Shown here: in pieces, positions 36,977-47,270 of the stretch | How the letters are laid out: the number at the start of each line of letters is the position of its first letter | How positions within the stretch are numbered: the first letter of the stretch is position 1 | Source of the DNA: Oceaniglobus trochenteri | Lineage (GTDB): Bacteria; Pseudomonadota; Alphaproteobacteria; Rhodobacterales; Rhodobacteraceae | Reading direction: 5' to 3' | Assembly (NCBI RefSeq): GCF_020529025.1 | Contig: NZ_JACNMM010000002.1 | Location: 186,001 to 250,000, forward strand | DNA length: 64,000 nucleotides | Program-made: the position numbers and the translations under genes | Notes under the pieces: generated by a model | Told to the model about the DNA's origin: nothing | Seen by the model: the letters and a program-made list of their open reading frames with translations, nothing else | The model's database searches: none

Positions 36977-38551
36977 ATGACCGATACCACCAAACGCGAC
37001 CGCGTCGTGATTTTCGACACCACCCTGCGCGACGGCGAACAATCGCCCGGCGCCACCATGACCCATGCGGAAAAGCTGGAGATTGCCGAACTGCTGGACG
37101 ACATGGGCGTCGACGTGATCGAGGCCGGGTTTCCGATTGCCTCGGAAGGGGATTTCAACGCCGTCAGCGAAATCGCCAGGCGCAGCAAGGACGCGGTGAT
37201 CTGCGGGTTGGCGCGGGCCAACTTCAAGGACATCGACCGCTGCTGGGAGGCGGTGAAACACGCCGCGCAGCCGCGCATCCACACCTTCATCGGCACGTCC
37301 CCGCTGCACCGCGAGATGCACAAGCTGAACCAGGACGAGATGGCCGAGCGCATCCACGACACCGTGACCCATGCCCGCAACCTGAGCGACAACATCCAGT
37401 GGTCGCCCATGGATGCCACCCGCACGGAAGCGGATTACCTGAAGCGGGTGGTGGAAATCGCCATCAAGGCCGGCGCGACGACCATCAACATTCCCGATAC
37501 CGTAGGCTATACCGCGCCGGTGGAATCCGCCGACCTGATCCGCATGCTGATCGCCGAGGTGCCCGGCGCGGACGAGGTGATCTTTGCCACCCACTGCCAC
37601 AACGATCTGGGCATGGCGACGGCCAATTCGCTGGCGGCGGTGGCCGGGGGCGCGCGCCAGATCGAATGCACGATCAACGGCTTGGGCGAACGCGCGGGCA
37701 ACACCGCCCTGGAAGAGGTGGTGATGGCGCTGAGGGTGCGGGGCGACATCATGCCCTGGGACACCCGGATCGACACGACGAAGATCATGCACATCAGCCG
37801 CCGTGTCGCCACCGTCTCGGGCTTTCCGGTACAGTTCAACAAGGCCATCGTGGGCAAGAACGCCTTTGCACATGAATCGGGCATCCACCAGGACGGGATG
37901 CTGAAGAACGCCGAAACCTTCGAAATCATGCGCCCCGCCGACGTGGGGTTGAAGGAAACCAACCTTGTCCTGGGCAAGCATTCGGGCCGCGCCGCCCTGC
38001 GTGCCAAGCTGAAGGAACTGGGGTTCGAACTGGCCGACAACCAATTGAACGACGTCTTTGTGCGCTTCAAGGACCTGGCCGACCGCAAGAAGGAGGTCTA
38101 CGAAGAAGACTTGGAAGCGTTGATGCGCGACCAGTCCAAGGGCGAAGGCGAACGGGTGAAGGTGAAGTTCCTGCGCGTCGTCTGCGGCACCGAAAGCCCG
38201 CAAAAGGCTGAGCTGACCCTGACCGTCGATGGCACCGACCACGAGGTCACCGCAACCGGCGACGGTCCGGTGGATGCCACCTTCAAGGCGATCAAGCAGG
38301 TGGTCAGCCACGATGCCCGGCTGCAACTCTACCAGGTGCACGCCGTGACCGAAGGCACCGATGCCCAGGCCACCGTCACCGTCCGGATGGAGGAGAATGG
38401 CCGCATCGTCACCGGTGAATCGGCCGATACCGATACCGTCGTGGCCAGCGCCAAGGCCTATGTGGCGGCCCTGAACCGCCTGCTGCTGCGGCGCGAAATG
38501 GCCGGCCCCGACGCCGATGTGAAGGGTGTCAGCTACAAGGACGCGGGCTGA
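36977..38551 (+). CDS. leuA: 2-isopropylmalate synthase
   Basis: 524 residues. First committed step of leucine synthesis from 2-ketoisovalerate and acetyl-CoA. IFDTTLRDGEQSPGA at the start is the DRE-TIM signature; the catalytic HCHNDLG and GLGERAGN motifs follow; the C-terminal ~140 residues are the leucine-binding regulatory domain. AAGGAT 9 bases before the ATG. Regulated by the leader peptide. Confidence 0.97.
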   Translation: MTDTTKRDRVVIFDTTLRDGEQSPGATMTHAEKLEIAELLDDMGVDVIEAGFPIASEGDFNAVSEIARRSKDAVICGLARANFKDIDRCWEAVKHAAQPRIHTFIGTSPLHREMHKLNQDEMAERIHDTVTHARNLSDNIQWSPMDATRTEADYLKRVVEIAIKAGATTINIPDTVGYTAPVESADLIRMLIAEVPGADEVIFATHCHNDLGMATANSLAAVAGGARQIECTINGLGERAGNTALEEVVMALRVRGDIMPWDTRIDTTKIMHISRRVATVSGFPVQFNKAIVGKNAFAHESGIHQDGMLKNAETFEIMRPADVGLKETNLVLGKHSGRAALRAKLKELGFELADNQLNDVFVRFKDLADRKKEVYEEDLEALMRDQSKGEGERVKVKFLRVVCGTESPQKAELTLTVDGTDHEVTATGDGPVDATFKAIKQVVSHDARLQLYQVHAVTEGTDAQATVTVRMEENGRIVTGESADTDTVVASAKAYVAALNRLLLRREMAGPDADVKGVSYKDAG

Positions 38552-39948
<1,397 letters not shown>

Positions 39949-39963
39949 CGCCGAGGGCCATGA

Positions 39964-40857
39964 ATGGCGCAGGATCGAGGCACCAGCGTAAATTACACCC
40001 GCCCGGTCCGCCGCATTCTGGTGGGCGTGGTGGTTGTGTTGTGCCTTGCCATCTTCCTGTTCTGGCGCATCGACAGCCCCCGCGCCGAACGGGTGCGCGC
40101 CCAGATCATCGACCGGGTGGTGCCATCGTTCGACTGGGCACTGCTGCCGGTCACCAAGGTGGCCACGATGATCGAGGATTTTCAAAGCTACAGCCGGATC
40201 TACGAACAGAACCAGGAGCTGCGCCGCGAGTTGCAGCAGATGAAGGCCTGGAAAGAGGCCGCCCTGCAGCTTGAGCAGGAGAACGCCAAGCTGCTGGACC
40301 TCAACAAGGTGCGGCTTGATCCGTCGCTGACCTATATCACCGGCGTGGTGCTGGCCGATTCGGGCAGCCCCTTTCGCCAGTCTGTCCTGCTGAACGTCGG
40401 CGCGCGCGACGGAATCCAGAACGGCTGGGCCACCACCGACGGGCTGGGCCTTGTGGGGCGGGTTTCGGGCGTGGGCGAAACCAGCGCCCGGGTGATCCTG
40501 CTGAACGACACCGGCAGCCGGATTCCGGTGACGATCCAGCCCTCGGGACAACGCAGCATCCTGGCCGGTGACAACTCTCCGCTGCCGCTGCTGGATTTTC
40601 TCGAGACGCCCGAGGCCGTGCGCCCCGGCGACCGGGTGATCAGTTCGGGCGATGGTGGCGTTTTTCCGGCGGGGCTTCTGGTGGGTCAGGTCGCCCTTGG
40701 CACCGACCGGCAGTTGCGCGTGCGCCTGGCCGCCGATTACGAGCGGCTGGAGTTCCTGCGGGTGCTGCGCAGCCACGCCGGCGAGACGATCACCGATCCC
40801 GGTTCGCTTGTCGCGCCCGCCACCCCGCCCCAACCGCCGGAGACCGGCGATGGTTGA
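39964..40857 (+). CDS. mreC: Rod shape-determining protein MreC
   Basis: 297 residues. Short cytoplasmic start, one membrane anchor (ILVGVVVVLCLAIFLF), a coiled coil (about 70-105) and the periplasmic beta-barrel core. Connects MreB to PBP2/RodA. Overlaps mreD by 8 bases. Confidence 0.96.
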   Translation: MAQDRGTSVNYTRPVRRILVGVVVVLCLAIFLFWRIDSPRAERVRAQIIDRVVPSFDWALLPVTKVATMIEDFQSYSRIYEQNQELRRELQQMKAWKEAALQLEQENAKLLDLNKVRLDPSLTYITGVVLADSGSPFRQSVLLNVGARDGIQNGWATTDGLGLVGRVSGVGETSARVILLNDTGSRIPVTIQPSGQRSILAGDNSPLPLLDFLETPEAVRPGDRVISSGDGGVFPAGLLVGQVALGTDRQLRVRLAADYERLEFLRVLRSHAGETITDPGSLVAPATPPQPPETGDG

Positions 40858-41389
40858 CCCGGTTTCACGCCGCCGCTGGGGGTTTCGCGCGCTCTTCGTC
40901 CTGCTGGCGGCCATCGTCGTCTTTGTCGAAATCCTGCCCTACCGGATCGGCGATGCCCGCATCCCCGGCCCCGATATCCTGACGCTTCTGGCCTATGCCT
41001 GGGTCATGCGGCGGCCCGACTACATCCCGACGCTGCTGGTGGCTGCGGTGATCCTGTTCACCGACATCCTGTTCATGCGCCCCCTTGGCCTGTGGACGGC
41101 GCTGGTGCTGCTGGGGCTGGAATTCCTGCGCGCCCGGCAGCCCTTTTCAAAGGATCTGCCCTTCCTGGTCGAATGGATGATGGTGGCGGCGGTCCTGCTG
41201 GCGATCACTCTCACAAATGCGTTGGTGCTGGCGATTTTTCTGGTAGAGCAGCCGGTGCTTTCGTTAACCTTCCTGCAAATGATCGTATCAACCCTGACTT
41301 ACCCGGTGGTGGTGGCCCTGTCGCGTTACGCGATCGGGATCCGCAAGGCTGCGCCGGGCACGGTTGACGCATTGGGACACCGGATATGA
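40850..41389 (+). CDS. mreD: Rod shape-determining protein MreD
   Basis: 179 residues with five or six transmembrane segments. Identified by topology, weak family similarity and its place between mreC and mrdA. Overlaps mrdA by 4 bases (ATGA). Confidence 0.92.
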   Translation: MVDPVSRRRWGFRALFVLLAAIVVFVEILPYRIGDARIPGPDILTLLAYAWVMRRPDYIPTLLVAAVILFTDILFMRPLGLWTALVLLGLEFLRARQPFSKDLPFLVEWMMVAAVLLAITLTNALVLAIFLVEQPVLSLTFLQMIVSTLTYPVVVALSRYAIGIRKAAPGTVDALGHRI

Positions 41390-43329
41390 GACGCTCACCC
41401 AAGGATACCGAGGCCAGCAGCCGCAAGATCACCCGTCGCGGGATGGTCGTGGGCGGGCTGCAACTGGGCATGCTGGGCGTTCTGGGCTGGCGGATGCGCC
41501 AGATGCAGGTGGAACAGGCCGACGAATTCCGCCTGCTGGCCGAGGAAAACCGCATCAACATGCGCCTGATCGCGCCCTCGCGCGGCTTGATCTTCGACCG
41601 CAACGGCATTCCGGTGGCCGAGAACACCCAGAACTACCGCATCGTCATCGTCCGCGAAGAGGCGGGCGATGTCGACATGGTGATCGAGCGGTTGCGCCAC
41701 CTGATCTATCTCGACCCCGAAGAGCTTGAGCGGTCGCTGCGCGAGATGCACCGCCGCTCGCCCTTCGTGCCGGTCACGCTGACCGATCAGCGCAGTTGGG
41801 AAGACATCGCCACCGTCGCCGTCAACGCCCCCGCCCTGCCCGGCATCACCCCCGACGTGGGCCTGACCCGGCATTATCCGCTGGGCGAGGATTTCGCCCA
41901 TATCGTCGGCTATGTCGGCCCGGTCAGCGATTACGACCTGAACCGCATCGAGGACGACGACCCGCTGCTCCAGATCCCCAAGTTCCAGATCGGCAAGACC
42001 GGCGTCGAGAACAAGTATGAACGCGACCTGCGCGGCAAGGCCGGCAGCAAGCGGATCGAGGTGAACGCGGCGGGCCGGGTCATGCGCGAGTTGGGCCGCG
42101 ACAGCGGCGTGCCGGGCGCCAACCTGCAACTGACCGTCGACAACGCGCTTCAGAATTTCGTCGAGGCACGGCTGACGCTGGATCAAAGCGCCTCGGCCGT
42201 GGTGATGGACGTGCGCAGCGGCGACCTGATGGCGGTGGGCAGCGCCCCCACCTTCGACCCCAACAAGTTCGTGCGCGGCATTTCCGTGAAGGACTATGGC
42301 GAACTGACCGACAACATCTATCGTCCGCTGGCCAACAAGGCCGTGCAGGGCGCCTATCCGCCCGGCTCGACCTTCAAGATGATGGTGACCATGGCCGCGC
42401 TGGACACCGGCGAGATCAGCGCCGAGGACACGGTCTATTGCCCCGGTTTCACCGAGCTGGGCAACCGCCGCTTCCACTGCTGGAAGCGCGGCGGGCACGG
42501 CTATGTGAACCTCGAGAAAAGCCTGCAGCAATCCTGCGATGTCTATTACTACGAGATGGCCCAGAAGGTCGGCGTCGACAAGATTGCCGAAACCGCCCGC
42601 CGGTTCGGGTTCGGCGAAAAGTTCGACATCCCCATGTCCGCCGTCACCGCCGGGGTCATGCCCGACAAGGATTGGAAGCGTGAACGCTATGGCAAGGAAT
42701 GGCTGATCGGGGATTCGCTGAACGCCTCGATCGGACAGGGCTATGTCCTGGCCTCGCCGCTGCATCTTGCGGTGATGACGGCGCGTCTGGCCTCGGGCAA
42801 TGCCATCATGCCACGGCTGATCAAATCCATCGACGGTGTGGAAACACCCATCGTCGGTGCCGAACCGCTGGGGTTCAACGAAAACCACCTGCGCATGGTG
42901 CGCAAGGGCATGTTCGCCGTGTCCAACACCCGGCGCGGCACCGGGTTCAGCGCCCGCATCGACGACGAAGGCCGGCGCATGGCCGGCAAGTCGGGCACCA
43001 GCCAGGTGCGCAACATCACCGTGGCCGAACGCGCGCGCGGCGTGACCAGCAACGCCGACCTCCCGTGGGAGCGGCGCGATCACGCGCTTTACGTCTGCTT
43101 CGCCCCCTACGACAATCCGCAATACGCGGTTTCGGTGGTGGTGGAACATGGCGGCGGCGGATCGTCGGTCGCCGCCCCCATCGCGCGCGACATCCTGCTG
43201 TTCGCCATGCACGGCAAGACCCCGCCGCTCGACGCCTATCCCTCGGGGCAACGGGGCCGCATCCGCGAGATGCTCAGCAAGCTTCCCGTGCGCGGCACCA
43301 CGCCATCCCCCGGCAGCGACAGGGCATGA
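41386..43329 (+). CDS. mrdA: Penicillin-binding protein 2 (elongasome transpeptidase)
   Basis: 647 residues. One N-terminal membrane helix (about 20-40), dimerisation domain, transpeptidase domain with S328-T-F-K331, S383-C-D and K535-S-G-T. Cross-links new lateral-wall peptidoglycan with RodA. Confidence 0.96.
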   Translation: MRRSPKDTEASSRKITRRGMVVGGLQLGMLGVLGWRMRQMQVEQADEFRLLAEENRINMRLIAPSRGLIFDRNGIPVAENTQNYRIVIVREEAGDVDMVIERLRHLIYLDPEELERSLREMHRRSPFVPVTLTDQRSWEDIATVAVNAPALPGITPDVGLTRHYPLGEDFAHIVGYVGPVSDYDLNRIEDDDPLLQIPKFQIGKTGVENKYERDLRGKAGSKRIEVNAAGRVMRELGRDSGVPGANLQLTVDNALQNFVEARLTLDQSASAVVMDVRSGDLMAVGSAPTFDPNKFVRGISVKDYGELTDNIYRPLANKAVQGAYPPGSTFKMMVTMAALDTGEISAEDTVYCPGFTELGNRRFHCWKRGGHGYVNLEKSLQQSCDVYYYEMAQKVGVDKIAETARRFGFGEKFDIPMSAVTAGVMPDKDWKRERYGKEWLIGDSLNASIGQGYVLASPLHLAVMTARLASGNAIMPRLIKSIDGVETPIVGAEPLGFNENHLRMVRKGMFAVSNTRRGTGFSARIDDEGRRMAGKSGTSQVRNITVAERARGVTSNADLPWERRDHALYVCFAPYDNPQYAVSVVVEHGGGGSSVAAPIARDILLFAMHGKTPPLDAYPSGQRGRIREMLSKLPVRGTTPSPGSDRA

Positions 43330-43333
43330 TCGG

Positions 43334-44479
43334 ATGAGCTATCTCGAATACCACGCCAAGACGGTGCCCACCGGCCTGTCGAAGATCCTGCACCTGAACT
43401 GGCCGCTGATCCTGCTGCTTTCGGCGGTGGCCTCGGCGGGCTTCGTGATGCTCTACTCGGTGGCGGGCGGCTCGCTCACCCCCTGGGCCGAACCGCAGAT
43501 GAAGCGTTTCGGCCTTGGCATGGCGCTGATGCTGTTCGTGGCGATGGTGCCGATCTGGTTCTGGCGCAACATGGCGGGCCTTGCCTATGGGGCCTCGGTC
43601 CTGCTGTTGCTGTTCGTGGAATTCTTCGGCGTCACCGGCATGGGCGCCCAACGCTGGATCGACCTGGGGTTCATGCGCCTGCAACCGTCCGAGCTGACCA
43701 AGATCACCCTGGTGATGATCCTGGCAGCCTATTACGACTGGCTCGACATCCGCAAGACATCGCATCCCCTCTGGGTCGCGGTGCCGCTGATCCTGATCCT
43801 TGCGCCCACCTTCCTGGTGCTGCGCCAGCCCGACCTTGGCACGGCGCTGCTGCTGATCATCGGCGGCGGTGCGATCATGTTCCTGGCCGGGGTCAGCTGG
43901 TGGTACTTCGCCGCGGTGGCCGGACTGGGCGTCGGGCTGGTTTCGGCGGTCTTCACGTCGCGCGGAACGGACTGGCAGCTCTTGAAGGATTACCAGTATC
44001 GCCGGATCGACACCTTCCTCGATCCCTCGACCGATCCGCTGGGCGCGGGCTATCACATCACCCAGTCCAAGATCGCGCTGGGGTCCGGGGGCTGGACGGG
44101 GCGCGGCTTCATGCAGGGCACCCAGTCGCGGCTGAACTTCCTGCCCGAAAAGCACACCGATTTCATCTTCACCACCCTCGCCGAAGAGTTCGGCTTTCTC
44201 GGCGCCTTCTCGCTGCTGTCGCTCTATGCGCTGATCATCGTCTTCTGCTTCGCCTCGGCCTTTTCGAACAAGGACAGATTCGGCTCGCTTCTCACGCTGG
44301 GGGTCGGGGTGACCTTCTTCCTGTTCTTCGCCGTGAACATGTCGATGGTCATGGGCCTGGCGCCGGTCGTCGGCGTGCCCCTGCCCCTGGTCAGCTATGG
44401 CGGCTCGGCCATGCTGGTGCTGCTGGTGGCCTTCGGGCTGACCCAGTCGGCCCATGTCCACAGGCCGCGCGGCCGATGA
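43334..44479 (+). CDS. rodA: Peptidoglycan glycosyltransferase RodA
   Basis: 381 residues, SEDS family, about ten membrane segments. FLPEKHTDFIFTTLAEEFGF and VPLPLVSYGGSAML are hallmark SEDS motifs. Polymerises glycan strands with PBP2. Last elongasome gene, yet its stop overlaps the next gene by 4 bases. Confidence 0.96.
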   Translation: MSYLEYHAKTVPTGLSKILHLNWPLILLLSAVASAGFVMLYSVAGGSLTPWAEPQMKRFGLGMALMLFVAMVPIWFWRNMAGLAYGASVLLLLFVEFFGVTGMGAQRWIDLGFMRLQPSELTKITLVMILAAYYDWLDIRKTSHPLWVAVPLILILAPTFLVLRQPDLGTALLLIIGGGAIMFLAGVSWWYFAAVAGLGVGLVSAVFTSRGTDWQLLKDYQYRRIDTFLDPSTDPLGAGYHITQSKIALGSGGWTGRGFMQGTQSRLNFLPEKHTDFIFTTLAEEFGFLGAFSLLSLYALIIVFCFASAFSNKDRFGSLLTLGVGVTFFLFFAVNMSMVMGLAPVVGVPLPLVSYGGSAMLVLLVAFGLTQSAHVHRPRGR

Positions 44480-45405
44480 TCAATGTGCTCTTCTCTGCCC
44501 GGTCCGACCGTTGGCCACAGTATCGCCAGCCCCTGGCCGATGCCTTCCTCAAGGCCGGGCTAAAGGTCGATCTCTCCTGCGACCACGCGCCCGAAACGGT
44601 CGATTACATCGTCTTCGCCCCGGGTGGGCCGGTGTCGGATTTCACCCCCTTCACCCGCTGCAAGGCGGTCCTGGGCCTCTGGGCCGGGGTCGAAACCGTG
44701 GTGGACAATCCCACCCTCACCCAGCCGCTGACCCGCATGGTCGATTCCGGCCTGCGCGAAGGCATGGTGGAATGGGTCACGGGCCACGTGTTGCGCCATC
44801 ACCTGGGGATGGATGCCCATATCACCGGACAGGACGGCAACTGGCAGCCCGAGATCCCGCCCCTCGCGCGGCACCGGACTGTCGGCATCCTGGGGCTCGG
44901 GGCCTTGGGCACCGCCTGCGCGCTGGCCCTGCGGGGGCTGCGCTTCGATGTCGCCGGGTGGAGCCGCCGGGAAAAGCAGGTCGAGGGCGTCGCCTGCTTT
45001 CACGGTCCCGAAGGCCTGCACCAGGTTCTGGCCCGCAGCGAGATCCTCGTGCTGCTGCTGCCCCAGACGCCCGAGACGGAAAACACCCTTGATGCGCAAA
45101 CCCTGGCGATGCTGCCGCGCGGGGCCGTGGTCATCAACCCGGGCCGCGGCCCCCTGATCGACGATGCCGCCCTTCTCAGCGCGCTCGACAGCGGACAGAT
45201 CGGCCATGCCACGCTCGACGTGTTCCGCACCGAACCACTGCCCCCCGAGTCGCCCTTCTGGCAGCACCCGAAGGTGACGGTCACGCCCCATATCGCCAGC
45301 GCCACGCGCCCGGATTCGGCGGCGCAGCTGATCGCCGGGAACATCCTGCGCGCCGAGGGCGGCCGCCCGCTCCTGAACCTGGTCGACCGCGCCGCGGGCT
45401 ACTGA
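44476..45405 (+). CDS. D-2-hydroxyacid dehydrogenase, glyoxylate/hydroxypyruvate reductase type
   Basis: 309 residues. NAD-binding GILGLGALGTACALALRG, and the catalytic arginine, glutamate and histidine in INPGRGPLI, DVFRTEPLP and TPHIAS. Closest to the GhrA subgroup. Coupled to rodA by an ATGA overlap, so it is transcribed with the cell-wall operon without an obvious functional link. Confidence 0.88.
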   Translation: MINVLFSARSDRWPQYRQPLADAFLKAGLKVDLSCDHAPETVDYIVFAPGGPVSDFTPFTRCKAVLGLWAGVETVVDNPTLTQPLTRMVDSGLREGMVEWVTGHVLRHHLGMDAHITGQDGNWQPEIPPLARHRTVGILGLGALGTACALALRGLRFDVAGWSRREKQVEGVACFHGPEGLHQVLARSEILVLLLPQTPETENTLDAQTLAMLPRGAVVINPGRGPLIDDAALLSALDSGQIGHATLDVFRTEPLPPESPFWQHPKVTVTPHIASATRPDSAAQLIAGNILRAEGGRPLLNLVDRAAGY

Positions 45406-45412
45406 CCTTACC

Positions 45413-45445
45413 CATCTTTGGTCCGGAAATATCCTCGGGGGGAGG
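45413..45445 (+). repeat. Intergenic repeat copy E
   Basis: CATCTTTGGTCC..AAATATCCTCGGGGGGAGG between convergent genes; matches copies A-D. Confidence 0.7.
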
Positions 45446-45487
45446 CCGAAGGCCGGGGGGCAGACAGCCCCCCTCTGCCGGCGCGGC

Positions 45488-46273
45488 TCAGCGCAACCTG
45501 GGCGGGCGCTCCGGGTCCATGCCCGGGTTGGCGCCCGGTTGCGTCACCGCCTCGGGTTCGGGCAGATCGAACCGCAGCCCCACCCGCGCAAGCCGGGCCG
45601 CAAAGGGATCGGCGGCGGTGAAGAACCCCACGTCCAGCGTTCCTGCCTCGACACCCGAAAAGGCCAGCGCCTCGCCCGTGGCGCGGGCAAGGGCCGCCTC
45701 GGCGCCGGGGGCCGGATCGACGAAGGCCAGCAGATGGGTCAGCCCGCCCTCGTAGCGCGCGCCGACAAGGTAGGCCATGCGCGCCATGCCCGCCGCCGCG
45801 GCCAGCTTCGCGTCCAGCCCCCGCAAAAGGCGTTCGGGCAGACCGTGGGGCGCAGTTATCTCCTGGGGGCGGGCTTCGATCTGCGCCGGGGCCTCGGCCA
45901 GGGTCGCCACCAGCCACTCAAGGGCATCCGGTGCCACCAGGAAGGACGACGGCGCCACGTCCGGGTTCAGTGCGAGGCCCAGCCCCTGGGGCGCCAGCAT
46001 CGCCGCCACCGCCCGCCCCGACAGGGCGGCATAGGGCACGATGCGTCCGGCAAAACCGGCCAGCCGCTCCTCGCGGTCGAAGCCCAGCACGAAGCGCCCG
46101 TCGTCGGTGTCGAAGATCGCGGGTGCGATGGTCTCGCCCTCGGCCTCGCGCTCCAGCATCACGAACAACTCGCCATCCGCCAGGCGTTCATAGAACCCCA
46201 GCCGCAGGGCATCGTCGCCCGGGGCCTGTTCCATGGCGGCATGGGCGTGGTCGAGGGGGGTTTCAGGCGTCAT
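45488..46273 (-). CDS. SseB family protein
   Basis: 261 residues. N-terminal SseB-like domain (FYERLADGELFVMLE, FDTDDGRFVLGFDREERLAGF) followed by a C-terminal half typical of the family. E. coli SseB is linked to sulfur/serine sensitivity; biochemical role unknown. Its ATG overlaps the UDG gene end by 4 bases. Confidence 0.82.
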   Translation of the reverse strand: MTPETPLDHAHAAMEQAPGDDALRLGFYERLADGELFVMLEREAEGETIAPAIFDTDDGRFVLGFDREERLAGFAGRIVPYAALSGRAVAAMLAPQGLGLALNPDVAPSSFLVAPDALEWLVATLAEAPAQIEARPQEITAPHGLPERLLRGLDAKLAAAAGMARMAYLVGARYEGGLTHLLAFVDPAPGAEAALARATGEALAFSGVEAGTLDVGFFTAADPFAARLARVGLRFDLPEPEAVTQPGANPGMDPERPPRLR

Positions 46274-46902
46274 GCCAGGGTCTCCGATATGGCGGTGCGC
46301 AGGGCGGGCAGAAGCTCGGCCTCGAACCAGGGGCGTTCGTTCAGCCAGCCGGTATTGCGCCAGCTGGGATGGGGCAGCGGAAAGACGGCGGGCGCATGGG
46401 CCCGCCAGTTCGCGACATTCTGGGCCACGGTCCCCGGGCCAAGGTGCCACTTGTGGGCATATCCCCCCACAAGCAGGGTCAGGGGTACCGGCCCGATCTC
46501 CTGCATCACCCTGTCGCGCCAGGTGCGCGCGCAGATTGCGGGGGGCGGCAGATCCGACCCCTTGGCGTTGTAGCCGGGAAAGCAGAAGGCCATGGGCACG
46601 ATGGCGATACGGTCCTTGTCATAGAAGGTGGCGGCATCCAGTCCCATCCATTCCCGCAGCCTGTCGCCCGAGGGGTCGCTGAACGGGCGGCCGCTGCGGT
46701 GCACCCGCGCGCCGGGTGCCTGGCCGGCGATCATGATCCGCGCCCCCGGACGGAACCAGGGCACCGGGCGCGGCGCATGGTGCGTCGCCGTGGCCGCAAA
46801 GCGGGACGCGCACAATCGGCAGGACAGGATTTCACCGGCAAGATCGGACATGCCCTTCACATAGGGCGCGGAATGCGCAGGGTCCACGGGGGGTTGCGTC
46901 AT
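46270..46902 (-). CDS. Uracil-DNA glycosylase family protein
   Basis: 210 residues. Motif 1 IMIAGQAPGARVHRSGRPFSD and the late motif PHPSWRN. Two Cys near the start (LSCRLCASRF) could be part of a cluster or zinc site, but the full four-Cys FeS set of family 4 is not seen. Starts opposite arsR; the start codon is 4 bases from the palindrome at 46907, so arsR may influence it. Confidence 0.85.
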   Translation of the reverse strand: MTQPPVDPAHSAPYVKGMSDLAGEILSCRLCASRFAATATHHAPRPVPWFRPGARIMIAGQAPGARVHRSGRPFSDPSGDRLREWMGLDAATFYDKDRIAIVPMAFCFPGYNAKGSDLPPPAICARTWRDRVMQEIGPVPLTLLVGGYAHKWHLGPGTVAQNVANWRAHAPAVFPLPHPSWRNTGWLNERPWFEAELLPALRTAISETLA

Positions 46903-46906
46903 CTCT

Positions 46907-46930
46907 ATATTTCTATAAATCTAGAAATAT
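46907..46930. promoter_or_regulatory. Palindromic operator between UDG and arsR
   Basis: ATATTTCTA-6 bases-TAGAAATAT, perfect 9+9 inverted repeat in an AT-rich patch. It ends on the first two bases of the arsR start codon and lies 4 bases from the UDG start codon. Typical of ArsR/SmtB autoregulation. Confidence 0.7.
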
Positions 46931-47270
46931 GAAAACACTCTTGCCCGACTCGCTCAGCATCGAACAGGCCGCTTCGACCTTTGCCGCCCTCGGCTCGGAA
47001 CAGCGGCTGGCGGTTCTGGCCGCCCTGGTGCGGGCCGGGCCGGACGGGCTCAGCATTGGGGCGCTTGGCGAAAAATGCGGCGTCACCGGATCGACCCTGA
47101 CCCACCACATGCGCATCCTCACCCAGGCCGGACTGGTTCAGCAGGTGCGCCAGGGCCGTTCGATCATCTGTGCCGCGGCCGAATTCGGCCGGGTGCAGGC
47201 CCTGTCCGATTATCTTTTACGCGAATGTTGCGCCGATTGCGGTGCAATCGGAGAACACCGCCATGTCTGA
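46929..47270 (+). CDS. ArsR-family transcriptional regulator
   Basis: 113 residues, winged helix (GVTGSTLTHHMRILTQAGLV) with a C-terminal CCADCG cluster that can bind arsenic or another soft metal. Represses itself and the downstream permease, which it overlaps by 8 bases. Confidence 0.9.
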   Translation: MKTLLPDSLSIEQAASTFAALGSEQRLAVLAALVRAGPDGLSIGALGEKCGVTGSTLTHHMRILTQAGLVQQVRQGRSIICAAAEFGRVQALSDYLLRECCADCGAIGEHRHV

